From a virus: DNA of 23,134 nucleotides. The DNA is taken from the IMG/VR virus record IMGVR_UViG_3300006868_000119, positions 1-23,134 of that record. One strand, written 5' to 3'. The notes beneath the pieces are model-generated. The model saw nothing but the letters and a program-made list of their open reading frames with translations, did no database searches and was not told where the DNA came from. Shown one piece after another: positions 1 through 6,235 of this stretch; the first letter of the stretch is position 1; every line of letters begins with the position of its first letter. Position numbers and translations under genes: made by a program.

Positions 1-138
1 GGGGGGGGAGGGGGTATCATGCGGTGTGGTGGTGGTGTTCCCACCCAGATACAAAATAAGCCAAATTAGAAAAAAAAGAACGCTCTGTAAGTTATTGATT
101 TAACTGCTTCTAAATACTTGTATTGCTAAAGGGGATAA

Positions 139-165
139 ATGCGAGTATTGTTCTTGTCATGCTAA
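139..165 (+). CDS. possible 8-codon leader peptide
   Basis: The best ribosome binding site at the head of the late module, AAAGGGG at 128-134, is correctly spaced for the ATG at 139, not for the next gene. That ATG opens an 8-codon frame (MRVLFLSC) whose TAA at 163-165 lies just inside the start of the next gene (ATGCTAA, start at 159). This layout would allow terminating ribosomes to restart on the downstream gene. It is too short to be judged by coding statistics and could be chance. Confidence 0.3.
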   Translation: MRVLFLSC

Positions 166-575
166 CTGAACAAGATAAGCTGAATATTGAGGAGCGCAAG
201 GCGTTCAATCTCAATAAAAGGAAGAGGGGTAGGCCTAAGAAGTCAGAGGTTGCTGCTAAGAAGAAGGGTAACCGAGGCCAGGTAGGTCGGCCAAAGGGTG
301 ATGCAGCTATCATTAACGAGTATAAAGCTCGTATGCTGGCTTCTCCTAAGTCTAATCTGGTTCTTGAGACCATATTTGATGCGGCTTTAGACAACGAGCA
401 CAAGAATCAAGCAGCAGCATGGAAGCTCTTGATGGACAGAATGCTCCCTGTAGCGGCTTTTGAGAAGGATGTGGTGAAGGATTCAGGCAGAGGTGCCATC
501 CAAATCAACATCTCAGGCGTAAACGCTGTTGACATCCCTTCTAATGAAGTCATCGAGGGTGAATTTGAATCTTAG
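159..575 (+). CDS. putative terminase small subunit / AT-hook-like DNA-binding protein
   Basis: A 138-aa basic protein. Two AT-hook-like cores are visible: RGRPKK at residues 23-28 and GRPKG at 43-47, separated by a Lys-rich stretch. A helical middle (about 55-110) and a short beta-rich tail follow. Position as first gene of the late module, one step from the large terminase, suggests the DNA-recognition subunit of the packaging motor, but I do not recognise a specific small-terminase family. An in-frame TTG at 123 would add 12 residues but has no ribosome binding site. The ATG at 159 is preferred because it overlaps the stop of the leader frame. Its end overlaps the start of the endolysin gene. 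Confidence 0.5.
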   Translation: MLTEQDKLNIEERKAFNLNKRKRGRPKKSEVAAKKKGNRGQVGRPKGDAAIINEYKARMLASPKSNLVLETIFDAALDNEHKNQAAAWKLLMDRMLPVAAFEKDVVKDSGRGAIQINISGVNAVDIPSNEVIEGEFES

Positions 576-912
576 ATACTTCTCATTAGACGAGTTTGAC
601 TGTCAGGTCACCGGAGAAAACCGCATGGAAGGGGAGTTTCTGGAGGTTCTTGACGAAATCAGACACCGATGTGGCTTCCCCTTTGTTGTAAGCAGTGGTT
701 ATCGAGACCCATCCCACCCCGCAGAGGCAGTTAAGGCCGTTCCTGGCAACCACACCAAGGGAATCGCAGCAGATATTAAGATAACTAACTCTGCCCAACG
801 CTACTCTATTGTTAAACACGCTATGGATATTGAGGTTTCTGGCATAGGCGTTGCTAGTAACTTCGTTCACCTCGACATCAGGGCCACAACGCCCGTTATT
901 TGGATCTACTAA
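565..912 (+). CDS. endolysin, M15 family zinc peptidase (D-Ala-D-Ala carboxypeptidase/L-Ala-D-Glu peptidase type)
   Basis: A 115-aa single-domain enzyme expected to cut peptidoglycan cross-links or stem peptides at lysis. The M15_3-type motifs are intact: SGYRDP at 44-49, the zinc motif H-x6-D (H63, D70) and the second metal motif H-x-D (H102, D104). No signal peptide is seen, so export would need a holin. The start is TTG at 565, six bases after GAGG at 555-558, giving the N-terminus MNLRYFSLDEF seen in this family. GTG at 559 and ATG at 544 are alternatives. The gene overlaps the 3' end of the preceding gene, and its TAA shares a base with the next ATG. The holin candidate lies about 10 kb away, so lysis genes are not clustered. 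Confidence 0.85.
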   Translation: MNLRYFSLDEFDCQVTGENRMEGEFLEVLDEIRHRCGFPFVVSSGYRDPSHPAEAVKAVPGNHTKGIAADIKITNSAQRYSIVKHAMDIEVSGIGVASNFVHLDIRATTPVIWIY

Positions 913-1274
913 TGTTCACAACCAAGCACGTTACCCTGACTGACGCTAATCCTGCGACCCTGTTTACCGTTCCCAATGGATTCGTGGCGAATATCGGGTT
1001 TGTGTTTGTGGCTAACCACGGCGGATCTACTAATTCTGTACAGGTCTGGTGGGAAAGCAGCGGTGCAGTGCCCCAGTTGTACCTGTTCGGCGGGAATAAC
1101 CTTAATGCTAAGGATAACCTTACGTTAAGCAGCGGAGCTTCTTGCCCGTTATTTGTTCTTCATTCAGGGGAAGTTGTAAAAGCCCAGGCAGGCAGCGCAG
1201 GAAACATAGAAGTTGCCGTAACCTTTGGCTTGGCTGACCGCCCTGCGGGTTTAAACAACTTCGATGACGCATAA
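912..1274 (+). CDS. small beta-rich protein, probable virion component, unknown function
   Basis: A 120-aa protein starting at an ATG that overlaps the endolysin stop (TAATG). It is rich in Thr, Val, Asn and Gly, with alternating hydrophobic residues typical of a beta sandwich. It has no Cys-ligand motif, signal peptide or membrane helix. The layout (an N-terminal strand, then a Ser/Thr-Asn-x-Val-Gln-Val strand, a middle Leu/Ser strand and a C-terminal Val-rich strand) resembles the 102-aa protein at 8633 in general character only. A decoration or tail-associated role is an inference from the neighbourhood. Confidence 0.6.
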   Translation: MFTTKHVTLTDANPATLFTVPNGFVANIGFVFVANHGGSTNSVQVWWESSGAVPQLYLFGGNNLNAKDNLTLSSGASCPLFVLHSGEVVKAQAGSAGNIEVAVTFGLADRPAGLNNFDDA

Positions 1275-1377
1275 AGACCACAAGATAACCGTTGCACAGC
1301 AATCCGACCTGAATTGGGACGGCAATGTTGAGGAAGAAGAGGAAGAAGAGGAAGAGTGTCCACAGAGCTCAACATAA
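1264..1377 (+). CDS. 37-aa ORF with nine-Glu run, uncertain
   Basis: An ATG at 1264 overlaps the previous gene by 11 bases and opens a 37-aa frame with the N-terminus MTHKDHKITVAQQSDLNWDG, then nine consecutive Glu and a Cys-Pro-Gln tail. The purine-rich codons for the Glu run (about 1330-1355) also supply the ribosome binding site of the terminase gene. The ORF fills the gap between two genes and overlaps both, as expected in a compact phage, but there is no strong ribosome binding site of its own. It may only be the leader of terL. Confidence 0.4.
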   Translation: MTHKDHKITVAQQSDLNWDGNVEEEEEEEEECPQSST

Positions 1378-2612
1378 AGCTTTTGCCCTGGCAACAAGAA
1401 GTCTGGGAAGACCCCACCAGATTTAAGATCGTTGCTGCTGGTAGACGAACAGGCAAGTCAAGACTCGCTGCGTGGATGCTTATAGTCAATGCCCTCCAAG
1501 CAGAGAAGGGCCATGTGTTCTATGTCGCTCCCACTCAAGGGCAGGCAAGAGACATTCTCTGGCAAACCCTCCTGGAATTAGGTCATCCGGTCATTTCCGG
1601 CAGTCATATCAACAATCTCCAGATTAAATTGATCAACGGGGCCACGATTAGCCTGAAGGGCGCTGACCGACCCGAGACTATGCGGGGTGTTTCGTTGAAA
1701 TTCCTCGTTCTTGACGAATACGCCGACATGAAGCCGGAAGTCTTCGAGCAGATCCTAAGACCTGCACTGGCTGACCAGAAGGGCCAAACTCTCTTCATTG
1801 GTACACCGATGGGCAGGAATCACTTTTACGACCTGTACAAGTATGCTGAGCTGGGAGATGACCCGACCTACAAGTCCTGGCACTTTACTTCCTACGACAA
1901 CCCCCTGTTAGACCCAGAAGAAATCGACATCGCCAAAAAGTCCATGTCGAGCTACGCCTTCAGGCAAGAGTTCATGGCGTCCTTTGAAGCCAGAGGGTCT
2001 GAGATGTTTAAGGAAGACTGGGTTAAGTTCTCTGACAAAGGCCCAGAAGAGGGCGATTACTACATCGCTGTTGACCTTGCAGGTTTTGAGGAAGTTAATA
2101 AGAAGAAAACTAAAAACTCCAGGCTGGACGAAACCGCTATTGCTGTGGTGAAGGTCAATGAGCATGGCTGGTACGTGGAAAACGTCATCCACGGGCGGTG
2201 GGAGCTAAACGAAACAGCCGCCAAAATATTCCAGGCCGTTAGAGATTATCGTCCTGTCAGCGTGGGAATTGAGAGAGGTATTGCCAAACAAGCCGTTATG
2301 TCTCCTCTCATAGACTTGCAGAAGAGATACGGGACGTTTTTCCGAGTGCAGGAATTGACCCACGGCAACAAGAAGAAGACCGACAGAATCATGTGGGCTT
2401 TACAGGGAAGGTTTGAGAACGGCTACGTTACGCTAAGCCGAGGCGAGTGGAATCACAAATTCCTAGATCAGCTGTTTCAGTTTCCTGATCCACTGACCCA
2501 CGATGACTTGATCGACGCTCTGGCATACATAGACCAATTAGCAAATGTAGCCTATGATTACGAATATGAAATTGACGACCACGAAATACTAGATATCGTA
2601 AGTGGCTATTGA
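1356..2612 (+). CDS. terL: terminase large subunit (packaging ATPase and nuclease)
   Basis: A 418-aa motor protein that pumps DNA into the prohead through the portal and cuts concatemers. N-terminal ATPase: Walker A GRRTGKS at 29-35, Walker B FLVLDEY at 116-122 with D120 and catalytic E121, and coupling motif FIGTPMG at 147-153. C-terminal RNase H-like nuclease: YYIAVDLAG with D240, and HDDLIDAL at 382-389 with D383, D384 and D387. This is the Terminase_6 type arrangement, and the length is normal. The start is GTG at 1356 behind a GAGGAAGA-type ribosome binding site. No intein interrupts it. The stop TGA overlaps the next ATG (TGATG). Confidence 0.97.
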   Translation: MSTELNIKLLPWQQEVWEDPTRFKIVAAGRRTGKSRLAAWMLIVNALQAEKGHVFYVAPTQGQARDILWQTLLELGHPVISGSHINNLQIKLINGATISLKGADRPETMRGVSLKFLVLDEYADMKPEVFEQILRPALADQKGQTLFIGTPMGRNHFYDLYKYAELGDDPTYKSWHFTSYDNPLLDPEEIDIAKKSMSSYAFRQEFMASFEARGSEMFKEDWVKFSDKGPEEGDYYIAVDLAGFEEVNKKKTKNSRLDETAIAVVKVNEHGWYVENVIHGRWELNETAAKIFQAVRDYRPVSVGIERGIAKQAVMSPLIDLQKRYGTFFRVQELTHGNKKKTDRIMWALQGRFENGYVTLSRGEWNHKFLDQLFQFPDPLTHDDLIDALAYIDQLANVAYDYEYEIDDHEILDIVSGY

Positions 2613-2628
2613 TGAAGAAGTGTATTAG

Positions 2629-2778
2629 ATGCGGCGAAGAAAAAGCCTATTTAACCCAACCTTTCAGGTTGACCATATTGTCCCGCTACAAAGCGCTAAG
2701 GTTTGTGGGCTGCACGTACAGCATAATATGCAAGTTCTGACCGCTGACGAAAACAGGCGCAAGTCAAACAAATTTTAA
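2629..2778 (+). CDS. short HNH endonuclease core, possibly a frameshifted gene
   Basis: The frame from ATG 2629 encodes 49 aa carrying a recognisable HNH core: [10 protein letters not shown], then VCGLHV, NMQVL and ENRRKSNKF, covering the catalytic His-Asn-His region and the structural Cys/His. The usual preceding Cys-x2-Cys knuckle is not in this frame. It lies in the frame starting at ATG 2612 ([11 protein letters not shown]), which overlaps the terL stop and ends after 42 codons. One extra base in the A5 run at 2640-2644, or a -1 slip there, would join the two halves into about 55 aa. Terminase-linked HNH proteins are known to assist DNA packaging in some phages. Whether this copy is active is open. 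Confidence 0.55.
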   Translation: MRRRKSLFNPTFQVDHIVPLQSAKVCGLHVQHNMQVLTADENRRKSNKF

Positions 2779-2789
2779 CGGATACTAAT

Positions 2790-4784
2790 ATGAGCGATTT
2801 TTACGAAGTCGACCCCCTGATGGCAGAGCAGTCCATTGAAGAGTGGGTCATGGGTAAGTGTGAGAATTGGAGAGATCACTACGAGTCTAATTACTCTGAG
2901 CAGTTCGAGGAGTATTACCGTTTGTGGAGAGGGATTTGGGATGCTTCTGATTCTGAACGATCCTCTGAAAGATCCAGGATCATCTCCCCTGCCCTTCAGC
3001 AAGCAGTAGAGTCTAACGTCGCTGAGCTGGAAGAAGCGACCTTTGGGCGGGGCAAGTGGTTTGATGTTTCCGATAACTACGGCGACACCGAAAGACAAGA
3101 CGTTATGTTCCTCCGAAACAAACTTACTGAGGACTTTGAATCCTGCAAAGTAAGAAAAGCCGTAGCGGAGTGCTTGATTAACGCTGCTGTCTTTGGGACG
3201 GGTGTTGGCGAAGTTGTCATTGAAGAAGTTAAGGAAATGGCTCCTGCAACCCAACCCATTATGGGCGGGGAGCTTCAAGCCGTTGGCGTAAACATTTCAG
3301 AAAGGATGGTGGTTAAACTCAAGCCAGTCCTTCCCCAGAACTTCCTGATCGACCCCGTGGCTACAAGTGTAGATGACGCAATGGGTGTGGCGATTGACGA
3401 GTTTGTTTCCCTGCACCAAGTTGAGCTATTACAGGAACAAGGCGTATACAAAGATGTCTATGTTGGTACGGCATCGCCGGACATGGATCTTGAGCCAGAC
3501 CAAGACTTAACTGTCTACTCCGATGACAAGGTAAGGCTCACAAAGTATTACGGTCTTGTGCCGTCCGATCTGCTCTCCGAAGAATTGGGGGAGGCCGCAG
3601 GCGACTCTCGTTACGTTGAGGCGATTGTTGTCATAGCAAATGGCGGCATCCTCCTGAAGGCAGAAGCCAACCCCTACATGATGCAGGATCGCCCTGTCGT
3701 GGCTTTCCCGTGGGACGTTGTTCCGAGTAGATTTTGGGGTCGAGGCGTTTGTGAAAAGGGTTATAACTCTCAGAAAGCCCTAGACACGGAGCTTAGAGCA
3801 AGAATCGACGCGCTTAGCCTTACTGTCCACCCCATGCTGGCGGTAGACGCTACTCGTCTTCCTAGAGGTGCTAAGCCGGAAGTCCGGCCAGGCAAGATGA
3901 TCCTAACTAACGGAGACCCGCGTGAAGTATTACAGCCATTCAACTTCGGACAAGTCAACCAAATCACCTTCGCCCAAGCCGGAGCTTTACAGCAAATGGT
4001 GCAGCAAGCAACAGGAGCTGTGGACTCCGCAGGAATTGCGGGTTCTGTCAATGGTGAAGCTACTGCCGCTGGGATTTCTATGTCTCTGGGCGCTATTATT
4101 AAGCGTCACAAGCGAACTCTGATTAACTTCCAGCAGTCCTTCCTGATTCCTTTCGTGAAGAAGGCTGCGTATCGCTACATGCAGTTCGACCCAGAGTCCT
4201 ACCCTGTAGCAGATTACAAGTTCAACGCGACTTCTACTTTGGGGATTATTGCCAGAGAATACGAAGTCACCCAGCTGGTACAGCTTCTTCAGACCATGCA
4301 GCAGGACTCTCCGCTCTATGCGACCCTGGTGCAGTCGGTTATCGACAACATGAACCTGTCTAACCGTGAAGAGCTGATTGCTGCGATGCAACAAGCCATG
4401 CAGCCAGACCCGCAACAAGCACAAGCTCAGGCGATGATGCAGGAAGCGCAGTTGTTGCTCCAGCAGTCACAGACAGACGCATTGTCTGCTCAGGCCCAGG
4501 AGTCTGCTGCGAGAGCGTTCAAGCTGAATGTAGAAGCGAGGTCTATCCCTGCGGAGCTTGAAATCGAGAAGATGGAAGCAGTTACGCGGAATCTTAGAGA
4601 GGGCACTGAAGACGACAAAGAGTTTGAGCGTCGGTTGAAAGTGGCTGACTTGACCCTCAAAGAGAAGGATGTGAAAATCAAAGAGATGCTGGTCAAGAGC
4701 CAGAAAGAAGAAAAGGATAAGAATCAGCAGGTTGAGTCTCAATTGCTTGACAGACTTGCTTCTGCCACTCCTGAAAATTCCTAA
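2790..4784 (+). CDS. portal protein
   Basis: A 664-aa protein expected to form the dodecameric ring at one capsid vertex, docking TerL during packaging and the tail parts afterwards. The size and the order terL-portal-scaffold-coat fit podovirus portals. The N-terminal part has the acidic/aromatic start and a SERSRIISPALQQAVES segment near residue 50-65. The middle contains RPVVAFPWDVVPSRFWGRG at about 293-311, followed by helical crown sequence. The C-terminal 150 residues are Gln/Ala/Glu-rich and strongly coiled-coil, as in barrel-type portals. The start is ATG 2790; the ribosome binding site is weak (ACGGAT). The stop TAA shares a base with the next ATG. Confidence 0.9.
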   Translation: MSDFYEVDPLMAEQSIEEWVMGKCENWRDHYESNYSEQFEEYYRLWRGIWDASDSERSSERSRIISPALQQAVESNVAELEEATFGRGKWFDVSDNYGDTERQDVMFLRNKLTEDFESCKVRKAVAECLINAAVFGTGVGEVVIEEVKEMAPATQPIMGGELQAVGVNISERMVVKLKPVLPQNFLIDPVATSVDDAMGVAIDEFVSLHQVELLQEQGVYKDVYVGTASPDMDLEPDQDLTVYSDDKVRLTKYYGLVPSDLLSEELGEAAGDSRYVEAIVVIANGGILLKAEANPYMMQDRPVVAFPWDVVPSRFWGRGVCEKGYNSQKALDTELRARIDALSLTVHPMLAVDATRLPRGAKPEVRPGKMILTNGDPREVLQPFNFGQVNQITFAQAGALQQMVQQATGAVDSAGIAGSVNGEATAAGISMSLGAIIKRHKRTLINFQQSFLIPFVKKAAYRYMQFDPESYPVADYKFNATSTLGIIAREYEVTQLVQLLQTMQQDSPLYATLVQSVIDNMNLSNREELIAAMQQAMQPDPQQAQAQAMMQEAQLLLQQSQTDALSAQAQESAARAFKLNVEARSIPAELEIEKMEAVTRNLREGTEDDKEFERRLKVADLTLKEKDVKIKEMLVKSQKEEKDKNQQVESQLLDRLASATPENS

Positions 4785-5048
4785 TGGACGCAAAGTTACT
4801 TGCGGTATTCGATGTTCTCAGCGACAAGATTGATAAAGTCGCTGCTGACAAAGGATTAAACGGGAAAGACGGCAGGGGTTTTCCCAATTAGGGGCGTAGC
4901 TAGAGTTGATGACTTTTCTACCGGAACCTGCGATGTGCGCGACTTAACTGTCAACCAAAGCATTGAAAACAACGCGACATCGCTTAACACGATTAACCAG
5001 GGCGTTCAGAAAGCCTCAATTTTAATTTCACACACCACTGACCTCTAA
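4784..5048 (+). pseudogene. small gene split over two frames, collagen-like GKDGRG turn
   Basis: ATG 4784 overlaps the portal stop and opens a 35-codon frame (MDAKLLAVFDVLSDKIDK to GKDGRGFPN) ending at TAG 4889-4891. The +1 frame continues without a stop to 5048 with a plausible protein (RGVARVDDFSTGTCDVRD to KASILISHTTDL). Losing one base near the G4T4C3 run at about 4877-4885 would join them into about 88 aa (GKDGRGFPIRGVARVDDF). The choices are a disrupted gene, a sequencing error, recoding, or two tiny genes (the second possibly from GTG 4937). Function unknown; a short helix followed by a Gly-rich segment suggests a structural protein. Confidence 0.5.
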
Positions 5049-5057
5049 GGGGAAGGC

Positions 5058-5225
5058 ATGATTACTCAAACAGAATTTAACCGAGCATTGACCGAAATCA
5101 ACCAAAGCTACTCTAAGCTGGTTGATAGAGTAGAAAAGCTGGAGGAGGCTTTACGTGAAAAAGAAAGATCCGCGCCTGGCAAGGGTCGGGGTAAGCGGGT
5201 ACAACAAGCCGAAGAGAACGCCTAA
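5058..5225 (+). CDS. 55-aa coiled-coil protein, unknown function
   Basis: ATG 5058 follows a very strong ribosome binding site, AAGGGGAAGG. The 55-aa product is helical with a heptad-like segment (ALTEINQSYSKLVDRVEKLE, about residues 10-29) and a basic, Gly/Lys-rich tail. It overlaps the next gene by 71 bases in another frame; that gene's ribosome binding site lies inside this one. Many phages carry comparable small helical proteins behind the portal. No function can be assigned. Confidence 0.7.
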   Translation: MITQTEFNRALTEINQSYSKLVDRVEKLEEALREKERSAPGKGRGKRVQQAEENA

Positions 5226-5436
5226 TCACCCGACAAAGAGCCACGTTGTTGTGGCTAAAGAAGGCGACAAAACTAAGACAATCCGCTTTGGTCAGCAAGG
5301 CGTTAGTGGCGCAGGCAAAAGCCCTAAAACAGCCTCAGAGAAAGCGCGACGCAAATCATTCAAAGCGCGTCATGCTAAAAACATCTCTAAAGGCAAGATG
5401 AGCGCGGCATACTGGGCCAACAAGGTGAAATGGTAA
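5155..5436 (+). CDS. conserved-looking 93-aa basic phage protein (DUF6321-like, tentative)
   Basis: Starts at GTG 5155, seven bases after GGAGGAGG. The protein is very rich in Lys, Arg and Ser: N-terminus MKKKDPRLARVGVSGYNKPK, central HPTKSHVVVAKEGDKTKTIRF and C-terminus KMSAAYWANKVKW. This pattern matches a small protein family widespread in marine phages, which I recall as DUF6321 but cannot verify. The charge suggests DNA or capsid-interior binding, but no role is established. It heads a run of three basic proteins between portal and scaffold. Confidence 0.8.
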   Translation: MKKKDPRLARVGVSGYNKPKRTPNHPTKSHVVVAKEGDKTKTIRFGQQGVSGAGKSPKTASEKARRKSFKARHAKNISKGKMSAAYWANKVKW

Positions 5437-5591
5437 TGGCAAAACGTGGTTTGTACGAAAACATCCGAAGAAAGCGAGCTAGGATTAAAGCTGGCAGCGG
5501 AGAGAAGATGAGAAAGCCTGGTTCAAAGGGCGCTCCCACGGCCAAGAATTTTAAGCAGGCGGCTAAAACTGCCAAGAAACGTAAAAAGTAG
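5436..5591 (+). CDS. 51-aa basic protein
   Basis: ATG 5436 overlaps the preceding TAA by one base (TAATG). The product is 51 aa, about one third Lys/Arg: N-terminus MAKRGLYENIRRKRARIKAG, then GEKMRKPGSKGAPTAKNF and a Lys-rich end. The start MAKRGLY and the motif MRKPGSKGAPTAK are familiar from small uncharacterised proteins in many phage structural modules. A nucleic-acid-binding or virion-packaged role is inferred from charge only. Confidence 0.75.
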   Translation: MAKRGLYENIRRKRARIKAGSGEKMRKPGSKGAPTAKNFKQAAKTAKKRKK

Positions 5592-5601
5592 AGGTTAGAT
5601 A

Positions 5602-5697
5602 ATGCCAAAAGTAGGGAAAGTTAAGTACCCATACACCAAAGCAGGCAAAGCTGCTGCGGCCAAGAAGCGCAAGAAGATGAAGAAGAAATATAAATAG
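5602..5697 (+). CDS. 31-aa Lys-rich protein
   Basis: ATG 5602 is preceded by GAGGTTAGATA. The 31-aa product begins MPKVGKVKYPYTKAGKAAAA and ends in a nearly pure Lys/Arg stretch. Very short proteins beginning MPKVGKxxxPYTxxGK recur in phage structural regions, which supports a real gene despite its size. Function unknown; likely to bind nucleic acid or an acidic partner. Last of the basic cassette, followed by the only real gap in this part of the module. Confidence 0.65.
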   Translation: MPKVGKVKYPYTKAGKAAAAKKRKKMKKKYK

Positions 5698-5711
5698 GGC
5701 TTATTGCTTAA

Positions 5712-5728
5712 TATCACTGTTAGTGATA
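5712..5728. promoter_or_regulatory. 17-bp perfect dyad, operator-like
   Basis: In the 64-base gap between two genes, TATCAC-TGTTA-GTGATA forms a 6+6 inverted repeat with a 5-base centre. The half-sites equal the outer part of the lambda CI/Cro operator consensus (TATCAC...GTGATA), which may be coincidence. A second weak dyad, CTTTT-GCGT-AAAAG, follows at 5744-5757. Together they could be operators, a transcript hairpin, or chance. No convincing -35/-10 pair is visible. Confidence 0.35.
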
Positions 5729-5761
5729 AGTTTCAAACGTAAACTTTTGCGTAAAAGCTGA

Positions 5762-6007
5762 ATGGACAGAGAGTTAGAAGAGTATTTTGATAGATACAAT
5801 GAGCTTTTTAACCATCGTGGTTATGAGCAGTTGCTAGAAGAAATCTCTAATAATATCAATAACTTATCTGAAGTCGGCACGATTAAAGACGCAGAAGAGT
5901 TGTTTTTCCGCAAGGGCCAGATTGCTGCATTCAGGTCAATCCTCGGGTTCGAGGACTCTGTAAGTATAGCAAGGTCACAAGCAGAAGAAGATGTACAAGA
6001 TTTTTGA
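5762..6007 (+). CDS. 81-aa acidic helical protein, unknown function
   Basis: ATG 5762 follows the operator-like gap; the ribosome binding site is weak. The product is almost entirely helical and acidic (MDRELEEYFDRYNELFNHRG, then EEISNNINNLSEVGTIKDAE), with FFRKGQIAAFRSILGFEDSV near the C-terminus. This resembles a short protein family found in the portal-scaffold interval of T7-like and marine podoviruses. No function is established. It overlaps the zinc ribbon gene by 17 bases. Confidence 0.75.
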   Translation: MDRELEEYFDRYNELFNHRGYEQLLEEISNNINNLSEVGTIKDAEELFFRKGQIAAFRSILGFEDSVSIARSQAEEDVQDF

Positions 6008-6233
6008 TTTTCGATGCCCAGAAGGGCACGAATTTGAAAAGATGGTATCCGGTGATTACACGACCGTTAGGTGCAGTTGTGGTGAACTGGCTACTAGAAT
6101 GCTATCCGCTCCGGCCTTTCACCTTGATGGGGCTTCTGGGGACTTCCCTGGTAGACACATGCGATGGGTGAGGGAGCACGAAAAGGCGGGTAGGAAATCC
6201 AATCTCCATAATGATTTAAGTCACGGAGTTTAA
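5991..6233 (+). CDS. small zinc ribbon protein (FmdB-like)
   Basis: An 80-aa protein with an N-terminal zinc-ribbon-like fold: C9-P-E-G-H13, then C28-S-C30-G. This gives C9, H13, C28 and C30 as possible ligands, fewer Cys than the usual two CxxC knuckles. The middle HLDGASGDFPGRHMRW (about 45-60) is typical of phage members of this group, and the C-terminal part is basic and helical. The role is unknown; a capsid-module regulatory or structural role is possible. It overlaps the preceding gene and ends two bases before the scaffold ATG. Confidence 0.75.
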   Translation: MYKIFDFRCPEGHEFEKMVSGDYTTVRCSCGELATRMLSAPAFHLDGASGDFPGRHMRWVREHEKAGRKSNLHNDLSHGV

Positions 6234-6235
6234 TT

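Noticed and set aside
1-14. Run of G (GGGGGGGGAGGGGG) at the start, possible genome end or G-quadruplex
   Set aside because: It sits exactly at the window edge and looks like a low-complexity contig end. No terminal repeat or second copy was seen at the other end.
91-123. TTGATT and TTGTAT with a 17-base gap as a sigma70 promoter for the late module
   Set aside because: Only about half of each hexamer fits; in A/T-rich sequence this is expected by chance, and the phage may use its own polymerase or antitermination.
2775-3278. 167-aa antisense open frame opposite the portal gene
   Set aside because: Lies wholly opposite a well-supported gene and has no recognisable protein features.
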